NCBI GenBank assembly: GCA_900770925.1
Contig: CAAGLY010000016.1
Span: 12,026 to 76,025, forward strand
DNA length: 64,000 nt
DNA from: Bacilli bacterium
Lineage (GTDB): Bacteria > Bacillota_I > Bacilli_A > RFN20 > CAG-288
Direction of reading: 5' to 3'
This document shows, one piece after another, positions 8,061 to 16,403 of the stretch (the stretch's first letter is position 1; every line of letters begins with the position of its first letter). The translations under genes and the position numbers were made by a program. A model generated the notes under the pieces. The model was not told where the DNA came from. It worked only from the letters and a program-made list of their open reading frames with translations, and did not search any database.

Positions 8061-8725
8061 ATCTTTCCTACTTTCTGTTCGAACAGGTCAATAATAGCCT
8101 GTGTCTCTTCTTCAATCGTCCTATCGGAAGTATCGAGTTCGATAGCATCCTTAGCTTTCCTTAAAGGAGAGTTCTCCCGATGGGAGTCGATGTAATCGCG
8201 TTTTTCGATATCCGATAAGATTTCATCCCTCGAACAGGGGATGCCTTTTTTTATAAATTCCTCATAACGGCGTTTTGCTCTCGCTTTGGCAGAGGCAATC
8301 TGATAGATTTTCAGATCCGCGGAAGGAAGAACGACTGTGCCGATATCGCGTCCGTCCCTGACAACAGAATCGTTCTCTGCCCTCTTCTGCTGCAGCTTAA
8401 CCATCTGCTGTCTCACTTCCAGATGGGCACAGGCGTAAGAGACAAGCTTAGAGACTTCCGGGCTACGGATTTCATTGCTGACATCCTGACCGTTTAGGAA
8501 AGTCCGCCCCTCTTTATCTTCTTCAATCTGACAGGAAGGAAGAAGGAAGATAGCGTCTTCCCGGCTCTTGCAATCCTTGTTCTTCTGCCTCCTGTATAAA
8601 GTGAAGGCACGGTACCTAGCTCCTGTATCGATATAAAGGAAGCCTAAGGCCTTACTGACCCCTTTGGCTGCAGTCGATTTACCGCTAGCTGCAGGGCCGT
8701 CAATCGCAATGGCATAGTGTTTCAT
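8048..8725 (-). CDS. cmk: (d)CMP kinase
   Basis: A 225-residue enzyme that phosphorylates CMP and dCMP with ATP for nucleotide supply. Residues 10-18 are the P-loop GPAASGKST, followed by the family's DTGARYRA; further motifs are RDGRDIGTVV and the KAKARAKRRYEE lid region. Length is normal. It is the second gene of the run 9114-6729: the membrane-anchored protein ends 3 nt before its ATG and der overlaps its 3' end, so the three are probably co-transcribed. Confidence 0.95.
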   Translation of the reverse strand: MKHYAIAIDGPAASGKSTAAKGVSKALGFLYIDTGARYRAFTLYRRQKNKDCKSREDAIFLLPSCQIEEDKEGRTFLNGQDVSNEIRSPEVSKLVSYACAHLEVRQQMVKLQQKRAENDSVVRDGRDIGTVVLPSADLKIYQIASAKARAKRRYEEFIKKGIPCSRDEILSDIEKRDYIDSHRENSPLRKAKDAIELDTSDRTIEEETQAIIDLFEQKVGKIWKN

Positions 8726-8727
8726 TC

Positions 8728-9114
8728 TTATTTTCCTTTCCTGACGAAGACAACAATCAGAATCACGGCTGTCACAATCAAGGCGCTAGCCAAGCCAAGA
8801 AGAACATGGCGGAGAATCCTCATCTTCCGTTCTTTCTTCCGTTTATCCAGATAGAGGGACTTAGCTTCTTCCTCCCTCTTTCTTTTTTCCCTTTCCTCTT
8901 TTGCCTTCCTTAATTCTTCGACCGAAAGGGAAAGCGTGGAAGTAGAGACTTCCCTTGGCTTCTTCCTTTCCGGTTTATCCTCTTTTTCTTTTTCCTTTGC
9001 AACAGGAGGAAGATGTTTCTTCCTGGTTTTCGTCTCTTCAAAGGAGTAGGAATCCCTGTTAGAAATCTTATCCCGGAGCTCTTTATATAAAATAACGCGG
9101 CTTTTTGTTTCCAT
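8728..9114 (-). CDS. Hypothetical protein with C-terminal membrane anchor
   Basis: 128 residues, not recognised. Residues 1-95 are very charged (Lys/Glu/Arg-rich, low complexity, coiled-coil-like). A single transmembrane helix follows at about 99-124 and the protein ends in RKGK, so a tail-anchored protein with a cytosolic N-terminal part is likely. On the minus strand a TATAAT-like box lies about 17 nt before the ATG, so this may be the first gene of the cmk-der transcription unit. Function unknown; position before cmk is not by itself informative. Confidence 0.6.
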   Translation of the reverse strand: METKSRVILYKELRDKISNRDSYSFEETKTRKKHLPPVAKEKEKEDKPERKKPREVSTSTLSLSVEELRKAKEEREKRKREEEAKSLYLDKRKKERKMRILRHVLLGLASALIVTAVILIVVFVRKGK

Positions 9115-9190
9115 AGAAAATCACCGTTTATATTATATCGGATAATGGAGCAAAGAGAGAGATTTGAGCAAGGAAAATATCAACAATCAG

Positions 9191-9219
9191 TTGCAGAAAG
9201 GACAGGAAAAATGTAGAAT
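9191..9219 (+). promoter_or_regulatory. Promoter of tRNA-Thr
   Basis: TTGCAG (9191-9196), 17-bp spacer, TAGAAT (9214-9219). The predicted start of transcription lies a few bases before the tRNA at 9230. Confidence 0.7.
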
Positions 9220-9229
9220 ATTATTCGTT

Positions 9230-9305
9230 GCCGCTATAGCTCAGTTGGTAGAGCGGCTGATTCGTAATCAGCAGGTCGGAAGTCCGATTCTTCTTGGCGG
9301 CACCA
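9230..9305 (+). tRNA. tRNA-Thr (anticodon CGT)
   Basis: A complete cloverleaf can be drawn: acceptor GCCGCTA/TGGCGGC, D-stem GCTC/GAGC, anticodon stem GCTGA/TCAGC around TTCGTAA (anticodon CGT, reading ACG), 5-base variable loop, T-stem GGAAG/CTTCT, discriminator A and an encoded CCA. The T-loop is TCCGATT, with C instead of the near-universal U at position 55. It is a single-gene unit with its own promoter and terminator. Confidence 0.95.
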
Positions 9306-9316
9306 TGATAAAAAGA

Positions 9317-9350
9317 AAAGCCTGAGGTTCGTGCCTCAGGCTTTTTGTTT
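9317..9350. terminator. Bidirectional intrinsic terminator (tRNA-Thr and ribosomal cluster)
   Basis: 11-bp stem AAAGCCTGAGG/CCTCAGGCTTT (9317-9327 with 9334-9344), 6-nt loop, Ts downstream and As upstream. It can end the plus-strand tRNA transcript and the minus-strand ribosomal operon, whose last gene rplQ stops at 9359. Confidence 0.92.
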
Positions 9351-9358
9351 TGTCCAGA

Positions 9359-9763
9359 TTAGTCGACGAAGGCTAAGATGGCCATCGGAGCATTGTCGCC
9401 ACGACGATTGTAGGTCTTTAAGACCCGGGTGTAACCGCCATTACGATCTTTATACTTCTTGCCATAGACATCGAAGAGAATCTGAAGGGCATTCTTGCCG
9501 GTCTTCGGATCCTTGAATTCTTCGTGGACATAACGGGCAGCGAGACGGCGGGAGGCTAAGTCACCCTTCTTTGCATAGGTGACTAAGCGCTCGGCATCCT
9601 GCTGAGCACGTTTTGCGACAGCGAAGGTTACTTCGACTTTGCCGCTGACAATCCTCTGGCTGATAACATTACGGAGCCTGGATTTTTCACGGCTATAAGT
9701 CCATCCGGTCTTAAAGCGGACACCGCCTTTACCATGGACATTGCTTCTTCCAATCGTACCCAT
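9359..9763 (-). CDS. rplQ: 50S ribosomal protein L17
   Basis: 134 residues; L17 sits near the exit-tunnel side of the 50S subunit. It is recognised by RLRNVISQRIV and AERLVTYAKKGDLASRRLA in the N-terminal half and the closing GYTRVLKTYNRRGDNAPMA. The N-terminus (GTIGRSNVHGKGGVRFKTG) differs from the usual MxYRKLGR start, and the protein is somewhat longer than typical. Last gene of the ribosomal cluster, 20 bp after rpoA, followed by the shared terminator. Confidence 0.93.
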   Translation of the reverse strand: MGTIGRSNVHGKGGVRFKTGWTYSREKSRLRNVISQRIVSGKVEVTFAVAKRAQQDAERLVTYAKKGDLASRRLAARYVHEEFKDPKTGKNALQILFDVYGKKYKDRNGGYTRVLKTYNRRGDNAPMAILAFVD

Positions 9764-9783
9764 TGTAGATTACCTCACTTTAA

Positions 9784-10770
9784 TTACTTCGACGAATCAT
9801 CGCGCTGCAGGTATAAGCCATACACCGCGAGTTTGTCCAAGATTTCCTTATAGGACTTCTTTCCGAGGTTACGGACAGTCCTAAGTTCGGACTCTTTCCT
9901 GTTGCAGAGATCCTGAACAGTCTTTAAGCCATTACGCTTGAGACAGTTGTAGGAACGGACAGAAAGATCGAGATCCTCAAGCGTCCTAGCAGAATACTTG
10001 TTCTCGGGCTTCTCTTCGCTGACAGACCTGACAGTTGCGGATTTAACAGCAGCATCAAGGTCTTCGAAGAGCTTGAAGTGTTCGTCTAAGATCTTGCCGG
10101 CTAAGGCAACGGCATCGCTCGGAGCCATAGAACCATTGGTCTTGACTTCGATGATCAGCTTCTCATAGGAAGCATCGTAGCCGACACGGGTCGGCTCGAC
10201 CTTGATCTGGACTTTCTCAATCGGAGAATAGTTGGAGTCGACAGCGATACGGCCAAGCGGCCAAGACGGATCCTTGTTCTCTTCGGCAGTGACAAAGCCA
10301 CGGCCTTTCTTCGCATGGAGAACCATCTTGATATGACCGCCTTCGCTCAGGGTGCAAAGAGGCCTATCCTTGTTGACGACGCTCACCCTATCCGGGCAGA
10401 CAATATCGCCAGCTTTGACTTCTTTTTCCTGACCATTGTTGCTATTGACCTTATTCTGGACATCTAAGCGGAGGACATATTCAGCATCCTTCTTATCCGA
10501 CTCATCCTTAAGGACAAGATTCTTGATATTCAGGACAATCTGCGTCAGATCCTCCCTGACGCCTTCAAGAGGAGTGTACTCATGACGGGCACCCTCGACT
10601 TCAATAGCATAAACGGCTAAGCCGGGCAGAGAGGAGAGAAGGACTCTCCGGAGTGCGTTTCCGATTGTGACGCCATAGCCCTGTTCGAGCGGCGAGATCG
10701 AGAAACGGCCGGACGTATTCGTCACATCGGTTTTACCGATTTCGAATTTCGGTTGTTCGAATTCTTTCAT
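9784..10770 (-). CDS. rpoA: RNA polymerase alpha subunit
   Basis: 328 residues. The N-terminal domain (about 1-230) carries the assembly signature TIGNALRRVLLSSLPG and binds beta and beta'. After a short linker, the C-terminal domain (about 262-322) has the helix-hairpin-helix module with LEDLDLSVRSYNCLKRNGL and LRTVRNLGKKSYKEI, which binds UP-element DNA and activators. Length is slightly above the Bacillus protein. It lies between rpsK and rplQ as usual for the alpha operon. Confidence 0.97.
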   Translation of the reverse strand: MKEFEQPKFEIGKTDVTNTSGRFSISPLEQGYGVTIGNALRRVLLSSLPGLAVYAIEVEGARHEYTPLEGVREDLTQIVLNIKNLVLKDESDKKDAEYVLRLDVQNKVNSNNGQEKEVKAGDIVCPDRVSVVNKDRPLCTLSEGGHIKMVLHAKKGRGFVTAEENKDPSWPLGRIAVDSNYSPIEKVQIKVEPTRVGYDASYEKLIIEVKTNGSMAPSDAVALAGKILDEHFKLFEDLDAAVKSATVRSVSEEKPENKYSARTLEDLDLSVRSYNCLKRNGLKTVQDLCNRKESELRTVRNLGKKSYKEILDKLAVYGLYLQRDDSSK

Positions 10771-10794
10771 TCAGACTCTCCTTCCCTTTTTCCT

Positions 10795-11211
10795 TTAGCC
10801 ACGAGGACGCTTTGCCGGACGGCATCCATTGTGCGGAATCGGAGTGACATCCGCAATGGATAAGACCTTAAGTCCGGCAGCTTCTAAAGCGCGGACAGCA
10901 GTCTCACGGCCCGGGCCCGGGCCCTTGATTTCGACATCGACACTCTTTAATCCACGGTCGACACAGACTTTGGCAACATTGGTTGCAGCAAGCTGAGCGG
11001 CGAACGGAGTGGACTTACGGCTTCCGGAATAGCCGGAAGTACCTGCGCTTGCCCAAGCGATGACCTTTCCCTCTTCATCAGAGATGGAAACGATCGTGTT
11101 CGAATAGGAAGCGTGAATATGGGCGACACCCTTGGTAAAGTTAAGACGGGCCTTCTTTTTACGGATAGTGGTCTTCTTAGCTTTGGTTGTGGTTTTGGTA
11201 ACTGTAGCCAT
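10795..11211 (-). CDS. rpsK: 30S ribosomal protein S11
   Basis: 138 residues; part of the 30S platform near the mRNA exit. The conserved core begins with GVAHIHASYSNTIVSI and includes STPFAAQLAA, GPGPGRETAVRAL and the closing TPIPHNGCRPAKRPRG. The first 22 residues are Thr/Lys-rich. It starts 15 bp after rpsM with TAGGAGGAAA before the ATG. Confidence 0.97.
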   Translation of the reverse strand: MATVTKTTTKAKKTTIRKKKARLNFTKGVAHIHASYSNTIVSISDEEGKVIAWASAGTSGYSGSRKSTPFAAQLAATNVAKVCVDRGLKSVDVEIKGPGPGRETAVRALEAAGLKVLSIADVTPIPHNGCRPAKRPRG

Positions 11212-11226
11212 GACTTTTTCCTCCTA

Positions 11227-11601
11227 TTACCTAGTTGCCTTCTTATGGTTGGCAACAGTCTTACGCGGACCCTTGCAGGTACGGGCATTGGTTTTATCCC
11301 GCTGACCGCGGCACGGAAGCGAACGTTTATGGCGCTGTCCGCGATACGTTCCGATTTCCTCGAGACGTTTGATGTCTAAGGCAACCTGACGACGTAAATC
11401 GCCTTCGACGACATATTTGGCAACTTCGGCACGGACGGCAGTGAGTTCTTCCTCAGAGCAGTCTTTGACGCGCTTAGTGCCATCGACTTTGGCATCGGCA
11501 CAGATTTTCTTAGCTGTGGTTAATCCGATTCCGTAGATATAGCGGAGGGAATAAACAAGCTGTTTATCGTTTGGGATATCAACACCAGCAATACGAGCCA
11601 T
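11227..11601 (-). CDS. rpsM: 30S ribosomal protein S13
   Basis: 124 residues; contacts the head of the 30S subunit and P-site tRNA. It starts ARIAGVDIPNDK and has YIYGIGLTTAKKI, RGQRHKRSLPCRGQ and the basic C-terminal tail NARTCKGPRKTVANHKK that reaches the decoding region. Follows rpmJ as in most Firmicutes alpha operons. Confidence 0.97.
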   Translation of the reverse strand: MARIAGVDIPNDKQLVYSLRYIYGIGLTTAKKICADAKVDGTKRVKDCSEEELTAVRAEVAKYVVEGDLRRQVALDIKRLEEIGTYRGQRHKRSLPCRGQRDKTNARTCKGPRKTVANHKKATR

Positions 11602-11619
11602 ATTCCTATAGTCCTTTCT

Positions 11620-11733
11620 TTAACCCTGTCTCTGCTTATGTTTGGGATTAGAGCAGATGACCCTGACACGACCCTTACGTTTGATAACTCTGCATTTATC
11701 GCAGATCGGCTTTACTGAAGCTCTGACTTTCAT
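11620..11733 (-). CDS. rpmJ: 50S ribosomal protein L36 (zinc form)
   Basis: A 37-residue protein beginning MKVRASVKPICDKC and ending CSNPKHKQRQG. The zinc ribbon is complete (Cys11, Cys14, Cys27, His32), so this is the zinc-binding C+ form. It lies between infA and rpsM, its standard place, with an AGAAAAGGAG ribosome binding site just before the ATG. Confidence 0.95.
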   Translation of the reverse strand: MKVRASVKPICDKCRVIKRKGRVRVICSNPKHKQRQG

Positions 11734-11758
11734 TGTGAGTTTCTCCTTTTCTTCTAAA

Positions 11759-11977
11759 CTACTTATACCGGTAGACTATTCTACCATTTGTGACATCATA
11801 CGGGGAGATTTCCACCGTAACTTTATCTCCGGGAAGAATACGGATCTTGTTCCTTCTCCTTTTTCCGGAAACCCTGGCACGGATGATGGCACCGCCTTCA
11901 AGCTGTACCGAGAACTTCTCTGCCGGCAGGTTTTCCAATACCCTGCCTTCCCTACGGATGAAATCTTCTCTGCTCAT
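11759..11977 (-). CDS. infA: Translation initiation factor IF-1
   Basis: 72 residues, an OB-fold that blocks the A site during initiation. It shows SREDFIRREGRVLENLP, RARVSGKRRRNKIRILPGD and the ending SPYDVTNGRIVYRYK. Its ATG overlaps the TGA of map (ATGA), giving translational coupling. Confidence 0.97.
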   Translation of the reverse strand: MSREDFIRREGRVLENLPAEKFSVQLEGGAIIRARVSGKRRRNKIRILPGDKVTVEISPYDVTNGRIVYRYK

Positions 11978-12780
11978 GCAATCGTTCCTAACTCCTTTAA
12001 ATGCTGTCGGACGTTTTCATCGACGGAAGTGATAATCGGACCGTTTTCGGTGATGATCACATCGTTTTCGTAATGGGCAGTCAGCTTTCCGTCTTTGCTG
12101 ACCACTCCCCAAGAATCATTCAGGGTGATGATGTCACTTGCCCCTGACCTGACCCTTGGCTCAATCGCAATACACCTTCCGGGACGGAGGAACGGACCTA
12201 GGCCCAGGGAGGAATCGTAGTAGTTGGGAATGAAGGGATCTTCATGCCTGCTTGTTCCGATACCATGGCCACCATACTCTTTGCAGAGGGAGTAGCCGTA
12301 TTTATCGGCGGTCTTCTGGATAGCCATGGAAATCTCATAGAGATGATGGCCAGGGAGACAGACCTGATAAGCAGCATAGAAACATTCTTCGGTGCAGCGG
12401 ATGAGCTTTTGCGCTTCATCGGAGATATTTCCAACGGGGAAGGTACGACAGGCATCGCCGTTATAGCCATTGCCATCGAGATTTCCCCTATCGACCGAGA
12501 GGATGTCGCCTTCCTTGAGAATCACGCTCTTAGAAGGAATTCCATGGATCAGGGTCGCGTTGACACTTGCACAGATTGCCCAGCGATAGCCGGGCTCAAG
12601 TGCGAAGTTCGGCTTACCGCCGGAGTCTTTGATCCAGTTCTCCACGAGCTTATTGAGCTCATAGGTGGAGCGTCCCGGACGGACTTCCCTGCGGAGAAGG
12701 TCGAAGATGTGGCCGAGTTTGTTCCCGGCCACAATCCTCTTCTTCCTTTCAGATTCAGATTTGATGGAAATCCTGCTCAT
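11974..12780 (-). CDS. map: Methionine aminopeptidase, type I
   Basis: 268 residues; removes the initiator Met from nascent proteins. All five metal ligands of the pita-bread fold are present: Asp in LSVDRG, Asp in YNGDACRTFPVG, His in YGGHGIG, Glu in AIEPR and Glu in HYENDVIIT. The cofactor and S1 pocket region RWAICASVNATLIHGIP is also clear. Overlaps adk and infA by ATGA at both ends, so adk-map-infA form a tightly coupled block. Confidence 0.96.
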   Translation of the reverse strand: MSRISIKSESERKKRIVAGNKLGHIFDLLRREVRPGRSTYELNKLVENWIKDSGGKPNFALEPGYRWAICASVNATLIHGIPSKSVILKEGDILSVDRGNLDGNGYNGDACRTFPVGNISDEAQKLIRCTEECFYAAYQVCLPGHHLYEISMAIQKTADKYGYSLCKEYGGHGIGTSRHEDPFIPNYYDSSLGLGPFLRPGRCIAIEPRVRSGASDIITLNDSWGVVSKDGKLTAHYENDVIITENGPIITSVDENVRQHLKELGTIA

Positions 12781-13454
12781 TTGACCAGAGCCTTTAAGGC
12801 GTCGACAACGTCTGAATAGACTTCATCGATTCCCTGTAAGGCATTGATTTCCTTCAAGACTCCCTTTTCCTTGTAGTAGGCAATGAGAGGGGAAGTCTGT
12901 TTTTCGTATGCCTGAAGACGGGTTTTGAAGCTATCTTCGCGATCATCGTCACGGTGAATGAGTTCACTATGGCAGCTATCGCAGATACCATCGACTAATG
13001 GTTTCTTCGTCAGAAGGTTATAGCTAGCCCCGCATTTCGGGCAGACACGGCGGTTAACGATCCGTTTGGTGAGTTCTTCGTTGTCGGCAGTGAAGCAGAT
13101 AACAGCATTGATGCTGCGTCCCTGTTTAGCAAGCCTATCCTGTAAGGCATCAGCCTGTTTGACTGTACGCGGGAATCCGTCAAGAAGGAAGCCTTCCTTG
13201 CAATCTTCCTGGCTAAGACGTTCTTTGACAAGGCCGATAGTGACTTCATCGGGAACGAGCTTTCCGGCATTGATGTAGGACTGAGCTTCTTTGCCAAGCT
13301 TCGTCTGGTTCTTGATGGCTTCGCGGAACCTGTCTCCGGTAGAGATGTGCGGAACTTTATAGTTCTTTACGATCAATTCGGACTGGGTTCCCTTTCCTGC
13401 AGCGGGCGGACCGAGCAGGATGATGTTCAGACCATGGTTCTTAACAGTTTCCAT
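12777..13454 (-). CDS. adk: Adenylate kinase (zinc lid)
   Basis: 225 residues; interconverts ATP+AMP and 2 ADP. P-loop GPPAAGKGT at 15-23, the STGDRFREAI AMP site, DGFPRT, and a lid with two CXXC pairs (CPKCGASYN and CDSCHSEL) that bind zinc as in Gram-positive long-form enzymes. The ATG at 13454 begins METVKNHGLNI, 1 bp after the secY stop; a longer upstream frame overlapping secY is unlikely. Ends with an ATGA overlap into map. Confidence 0.96.
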   Translation of the reverse strand: METVKNHGLNIILLGPPAAGKGTQSELIVKNYKVPHISTGDRFREAIKNQTKLGKEAQSYINAGKLVPDEVTIGLVKERLSQEDCKEGFLLDGFPRTVKQADALQDRLAKQGRSINAVICFTADNEELTKRIVNRRVCPKCGASYNLLTKKPLVDGICDSCHSELIHRDDDREDSFKTRLQAYEKQTSPLIAYYKEKGVLKEINALQGIDEVYSDVVDALKALVK

Positions 13455-13455
13455 T

Positions 13456-14802
13456 TTACAATTCACTCTCCGCGAATCCTTGACCGGCAAGGATACCGTT
13501 AATCTGATTATTGACTTCTAAGGCGACACCCACGACGATGATAAGTCCCGTTCCGCCTAAAGATAAGGAAGAAGGAACTGCACCGCTGAGGGAGAGGATG
13601 ACTGGCAGTAAGGCGATTGCCGTTAAGGCCAGAGAACCCCTGAACGTAATCCGGTTCAGAACCCGGGAAATGTACCTTTCGGTTTCCCTTCCGGGCTTGA
13701 TGCCGGTGATGTAAGTGCCGCTAGTCTGGAAGTCCTCGGCGATTCGCTCTGGATTGATTTCCAGCTGCGCGTAGAAGTAAGAGAAGGCGATAATGAGAAC
13801 CGCATAGATCATTGGTCCCCACGGGAAGGAGAAGTTATCTCCCCTCTTTGTCCTTGCCTGATAATTGAAGACCTCTTCGATTTTCTCTGCCCAAGCCGGC
13901 GGATTGCCGTTAGAGAAGAGAGAGACAAGAATGGAAGGAGCCATCCTGATACTCGAAGCGAAGATGACCGGCCTGACCGAAGAAGCATTGACCTTGATAG
14001 GAAGGAAAGAAGACTGCTGAGAGTTTAATTCAGTGCTCTGACTCGTATTAGAGTGGCTGACCGGAAGCTTACGGATTGAGGATTCGATGAAGGTGACGAA
14101 CACGACAATCAGGAACCTGGCAAGCAGGTAGACGGCAAGACGGACGCTGCCTTCGAGGATTAAGGACGGGTCAGCAGAATCTAACGTTGAAGACGAAAGG
14201 TACTGCTTGAACGCCGAAGTAATCTGGGAAGGAAGCGAAGAGATAATACCGGCGAAAATCAACCTAGAGATACCGTTTCCGATACCCTTGTCGGTAATCT
14301 GATCGCCCATCCAGGTAAGGATGAGGGAACCGGCAACCCTGAAGAGAATGACTTTCGTATAGCCCCAAGCGGACGAATCGAGAATCGTAATCGAATCAGA
14401 ATTGTTCTTTAAGGCAACGATGATGCCATAAGCCTGGACTACGGCTAAGACAACCGAGAGCAGACGGGTGACCACGTCAATCTTCTTCCGGCCTGTTTCT
14501 CCTTCTTTTGTCCTCTGCGTTAAGGCAGGGAGGACATCCATCGAGAGAAGCTGGATGATAATCTGCGCAGTAATATACGGGGAGACGCCAAGAGCCATTA
14601 ACGAGAAGTTCTGCAGAGCGCCACCGCCCATCCTATTAAGAATAGAAAGGGCGTTGGTGGTATCTGAGAAGATGTCCTGATTCGTCTGAACTCCAGGCAC
14701 AGTGATAGCCGATCCGATTCGGAAAACAAGGAAAATGGCAAAGGTAAAGAGAATACGATTGAGCAGATCCTTGTTATGGAAAAATGCGGCTACCTTTTTC
14801 AT
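13456..14802 (-). CDS. secY: Protein translocase subunit SecY
   Basis: 448 residues, ten-helix channel of the Sec translocon. It starts in front of the first transmembrane helix (LLNRILFTFAIFLVFRIGSA), has the plug region PGVQTNQD, the cytosolic loop before TM7 with VRPVIFASSIRMAP, and the C5-region motif GIKPGRETERYI that contacts SecA. Its ATG overlaps the rplO stop by one base (TAATG). Location between L15 and adk is canonical. Confidence 0.97.
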   Translation of the reverse strand: MKKVAAFFHNKDLLNRILFTFAIFLVFRIGSAITVPGVQTNQDIFSDTTNALSILNRMGGGALQNFSLMALGVSPYITAQIIIQLLSMDVLPALTQRTKEGETGRKKIDVVTRLLSVVLAVVQAYGIIVALKNNSDSITILDSSAWGYTKVILFRVAGSLILTWMGDQITDKGIGNGISRLIFAGIISSLPSQITSAFKQYLSSSTLDSADPSLILEGSVRLAVYLLARFLIVVFVTFIESSIRKLPVSHSNTSQSTELNSQQSSFLPIKVNASSVRPVIFASSIRMAPSILVSLFSNGNPPAWAEKIEEVFNYQARTKRGDNFSFPWGPMIYAVLIIAFSYFYAQLEINPERIAEDFQTSGTYITGIKPGRETERYISRVLNRITFRGSLALTAIALLPVILSLSGAVPSSLSLGGTGLIIVVGVALEVNNQINGILAGQGFAESEL

Positions 14803-15317
14803 TACTTATCCTCTTCGACGGCCTTTTCTGCCAAGTCGTTGAGGGATTTGTGGAAGGCGACGCGGGCGTCTTTTAACGTCTCGACCTCTGCCTTTCCACC
14901 AGCCTTTTCAATGGCGGCTTTGGCGGATTTGGTAAAGCCCTGAACCTTGACATTGAGCTTCTTGGTGAGCTCTCCGGTTCCGACAATCTTAACCGGCTTG
15001 TTGAGATTCCGGATAAGACCAGCGAAAACTAAGGAAGTCAGAGTGACAGTAGCTTCATTCTCGAAGCCCTCTAAATCAGAAAGCTTGAGGATGGTATAGT
15101 CGACACGGCCATAGTTGGTGAAGCCATGTTTAGGAACACGGCGGAATAAAGGCAGCTGACCGCCTTCGAATCCGACCGGAACCTTGCGTCCCTGACGGGC
15201 GCCCTGACCTTTGACACCGCGGGTAGAGGTCTTGCCCCTTCCGGAGCCGATACCCTGACCGACACGTTTGGGAAGGTGACGGGAACCTTTGGCAATTTTT
15301 AACGATCCTAACTCCAT
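14802..15317 (-). CDS. rplO: 50S ribosomal protein L15
   Basis: 171 residues versus about 146 in Bacillus. The conserved N-terminal half has RVGQGIGSGRGKTSTRG, VKGQGARQG and GFEGGQLPLFRRVPK. The C-terminal extension after the L18e/L15-like core (KAAIEKAGGKAEVETLKD) is helical and acidic. It begins only 14 bp after rpsE: the rpmD gene normally found between them is absent. Confidence 0.95.
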   Translation of the reverse strand: MELGSLKIAKGSRHLPKRVGQGIGSGRGKTSTRGVKGQGARQGRKVPVGFEGGQLPLFRRVPKHGFTNYGRVDYTILKLSDLEGFENEATVTLTSLVFAGLIRNLNKPVKIVGTGELTKKLNVKVQGFTKSAKAAIEKAGGKAEVETLKDARVAFHKSLNDLAEKAVEEDK

Positions 15318-15331
15318 TGGTCCTTCCTCCT

Positions 15332-16018
15332 TTACTTGGCTTCTTTCTCGGCCTCAGCCTTTTCGGCTTTGACCTCCGGCTTCTTTCCGAAGCGGGCGAG
15401 CTGAACTCCTTCGAAGGACTTCAGCTGAAGCAGACCATCGACAGTAGCCTTGATGACGTTGGCCTGAGAACGGGCTCCATAAGTCTTGGAGTAGACGTTC
15501 TTGATACCAGCTAACTCAAGGACGGCACGGACAGCACCGCCGGCGACAAGTCCGGTACCTTCCGGTGCAGGTTTGAGGAAAACCTCAGTAGCACCGAAAT
15601 GGCCCCTGACCGAATGGGCGATGGAGTGGTTCTTGGCGATTTCCCTCTTCCGGACATTCCGGCGGGCAGCGCTAAGAGCCTTCTTGATGGCATCCGGGAC
15701 TTCGTTGGATTTGCCAAGTCCGTAGCCATATTTTCCTTTTCCGTCACCGATGACGACAAGGGCAGTGAAGCGGACACGTTTTCCGCCTTTGACAACCTTG
15801 GCGACGCGGGAGATCTTGACGACTTTCTCGTCATAGATCTTTTCCCTCGGACGACGGCCTCCGCGGCCATTGCCACGGGAGAAACGGCGACCGCCCTGGG
15901 CGGAACGGCCTTTGAAGCCGTTTCCTTTACCCTGAGCAGCAGACTGATCAGCAGACTTTGCTTCAGCCTTGACCTCGGCCTGAACCGGGGCGACGTTGTT
16001 CTTCTGTTCTTCTGCCAT
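15332..16018 (-). CDS. rpsE: 30S ribosomal protein S5 with long tails
   Basis: 228 residues versus about 166 in Bacillus. The core starts near residue 60 (KIYDEKVVKISRVAKVVKGG) and carries the S5 RNA-binding domain (RFTALVVIGDGKGK, GYGLGKSNEV) and the domain-2 fold (GTGLVAGGAVRAVLELAGI). The first 58 residues are an Ala/Gly/Arg-rich low-complexity extension, and the last 20 are Lys/Glu/Ala-rich. S5 helps decoding fidelity. Directly followed by rplO, without rpmD. Confidence 0.95.
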   Translation of the reverse strand: MAEEQKNNVAPVQAEVKAEAKSADQSAAQGKGNGFKGRSAQGGRRFSRGNGRGGRRPREKIYDEKVVKISRVAKVVKGGKRVRFTALVVIGDGKGKYGYGLGKSNEVPDAIKKALSAARRNVRKREIAKNHSIAHSVRGHFGATEVFLKPAPEGTGLVAGGAVRAVLELAGIKNVYSKTYGARSQANVIKATVDGLLQLKSFEGVQLARFGKKPEVKAEKAEAEKEAK

Positions 16019-16031
16019 GATAATCCTCTTT

Positions 16032-16388
16032 CTAGAAGGCTAAACCGCCTTTGCGGCAAGCCTCGGCCAGAGCTTTGACCTGGCCATGATACAGATAGCC
16101 GGAACGATCGAAGACAGCTTTAGCAATCTTCAGTTCAGCAGCTTTCTTAGCTAAATCAGCGCCGACTGCTTCGGCAGCTGCGACATTAGACGGATTGTCT
16201 AAGCCGAGCTTGGCGGAAGTAGAGGAAGCTAAGGTGACGCCTTTCTCATCATCGATTAAAGCAGCATAGATGAACTTGTTGGAACGATAGACGGAAATAC
16301 GGGGGCAGGCAGCCGTACCGGAAATCTTGGCACGGATGCGGACATGACGATGTAAACGCTGTTTGTTCTTGTTGAATGTAGTGTACAT
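16032..16388 (-). CDS. rplR: 50S ribosomal protein L18
   Basis: 118 residues; binds 5S rRNA in the central protuberance with L5. Recognised by RLHRHVRIRAKISGT, PRISVYRSNKFIYAALID and the C-terminal AVFDRSGYLYHGQVKALAE. Normal length and position between rplF and rpsE. Confidence 0.96.
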   Translation of the reverse strand: MYTTFNKNKQRLHRHVRIRAKISGTAACPRISVYRSNKFIYAALIDDEKGVTLASSTSAKLGLDNPSNVAAAEAVGADLAKKAAELKIAKAVFDRSGYLYHGQVKALAEACRKGGLAF

Positions 16389-16403
16389 GTTTTACCCTCC
16401 CAA

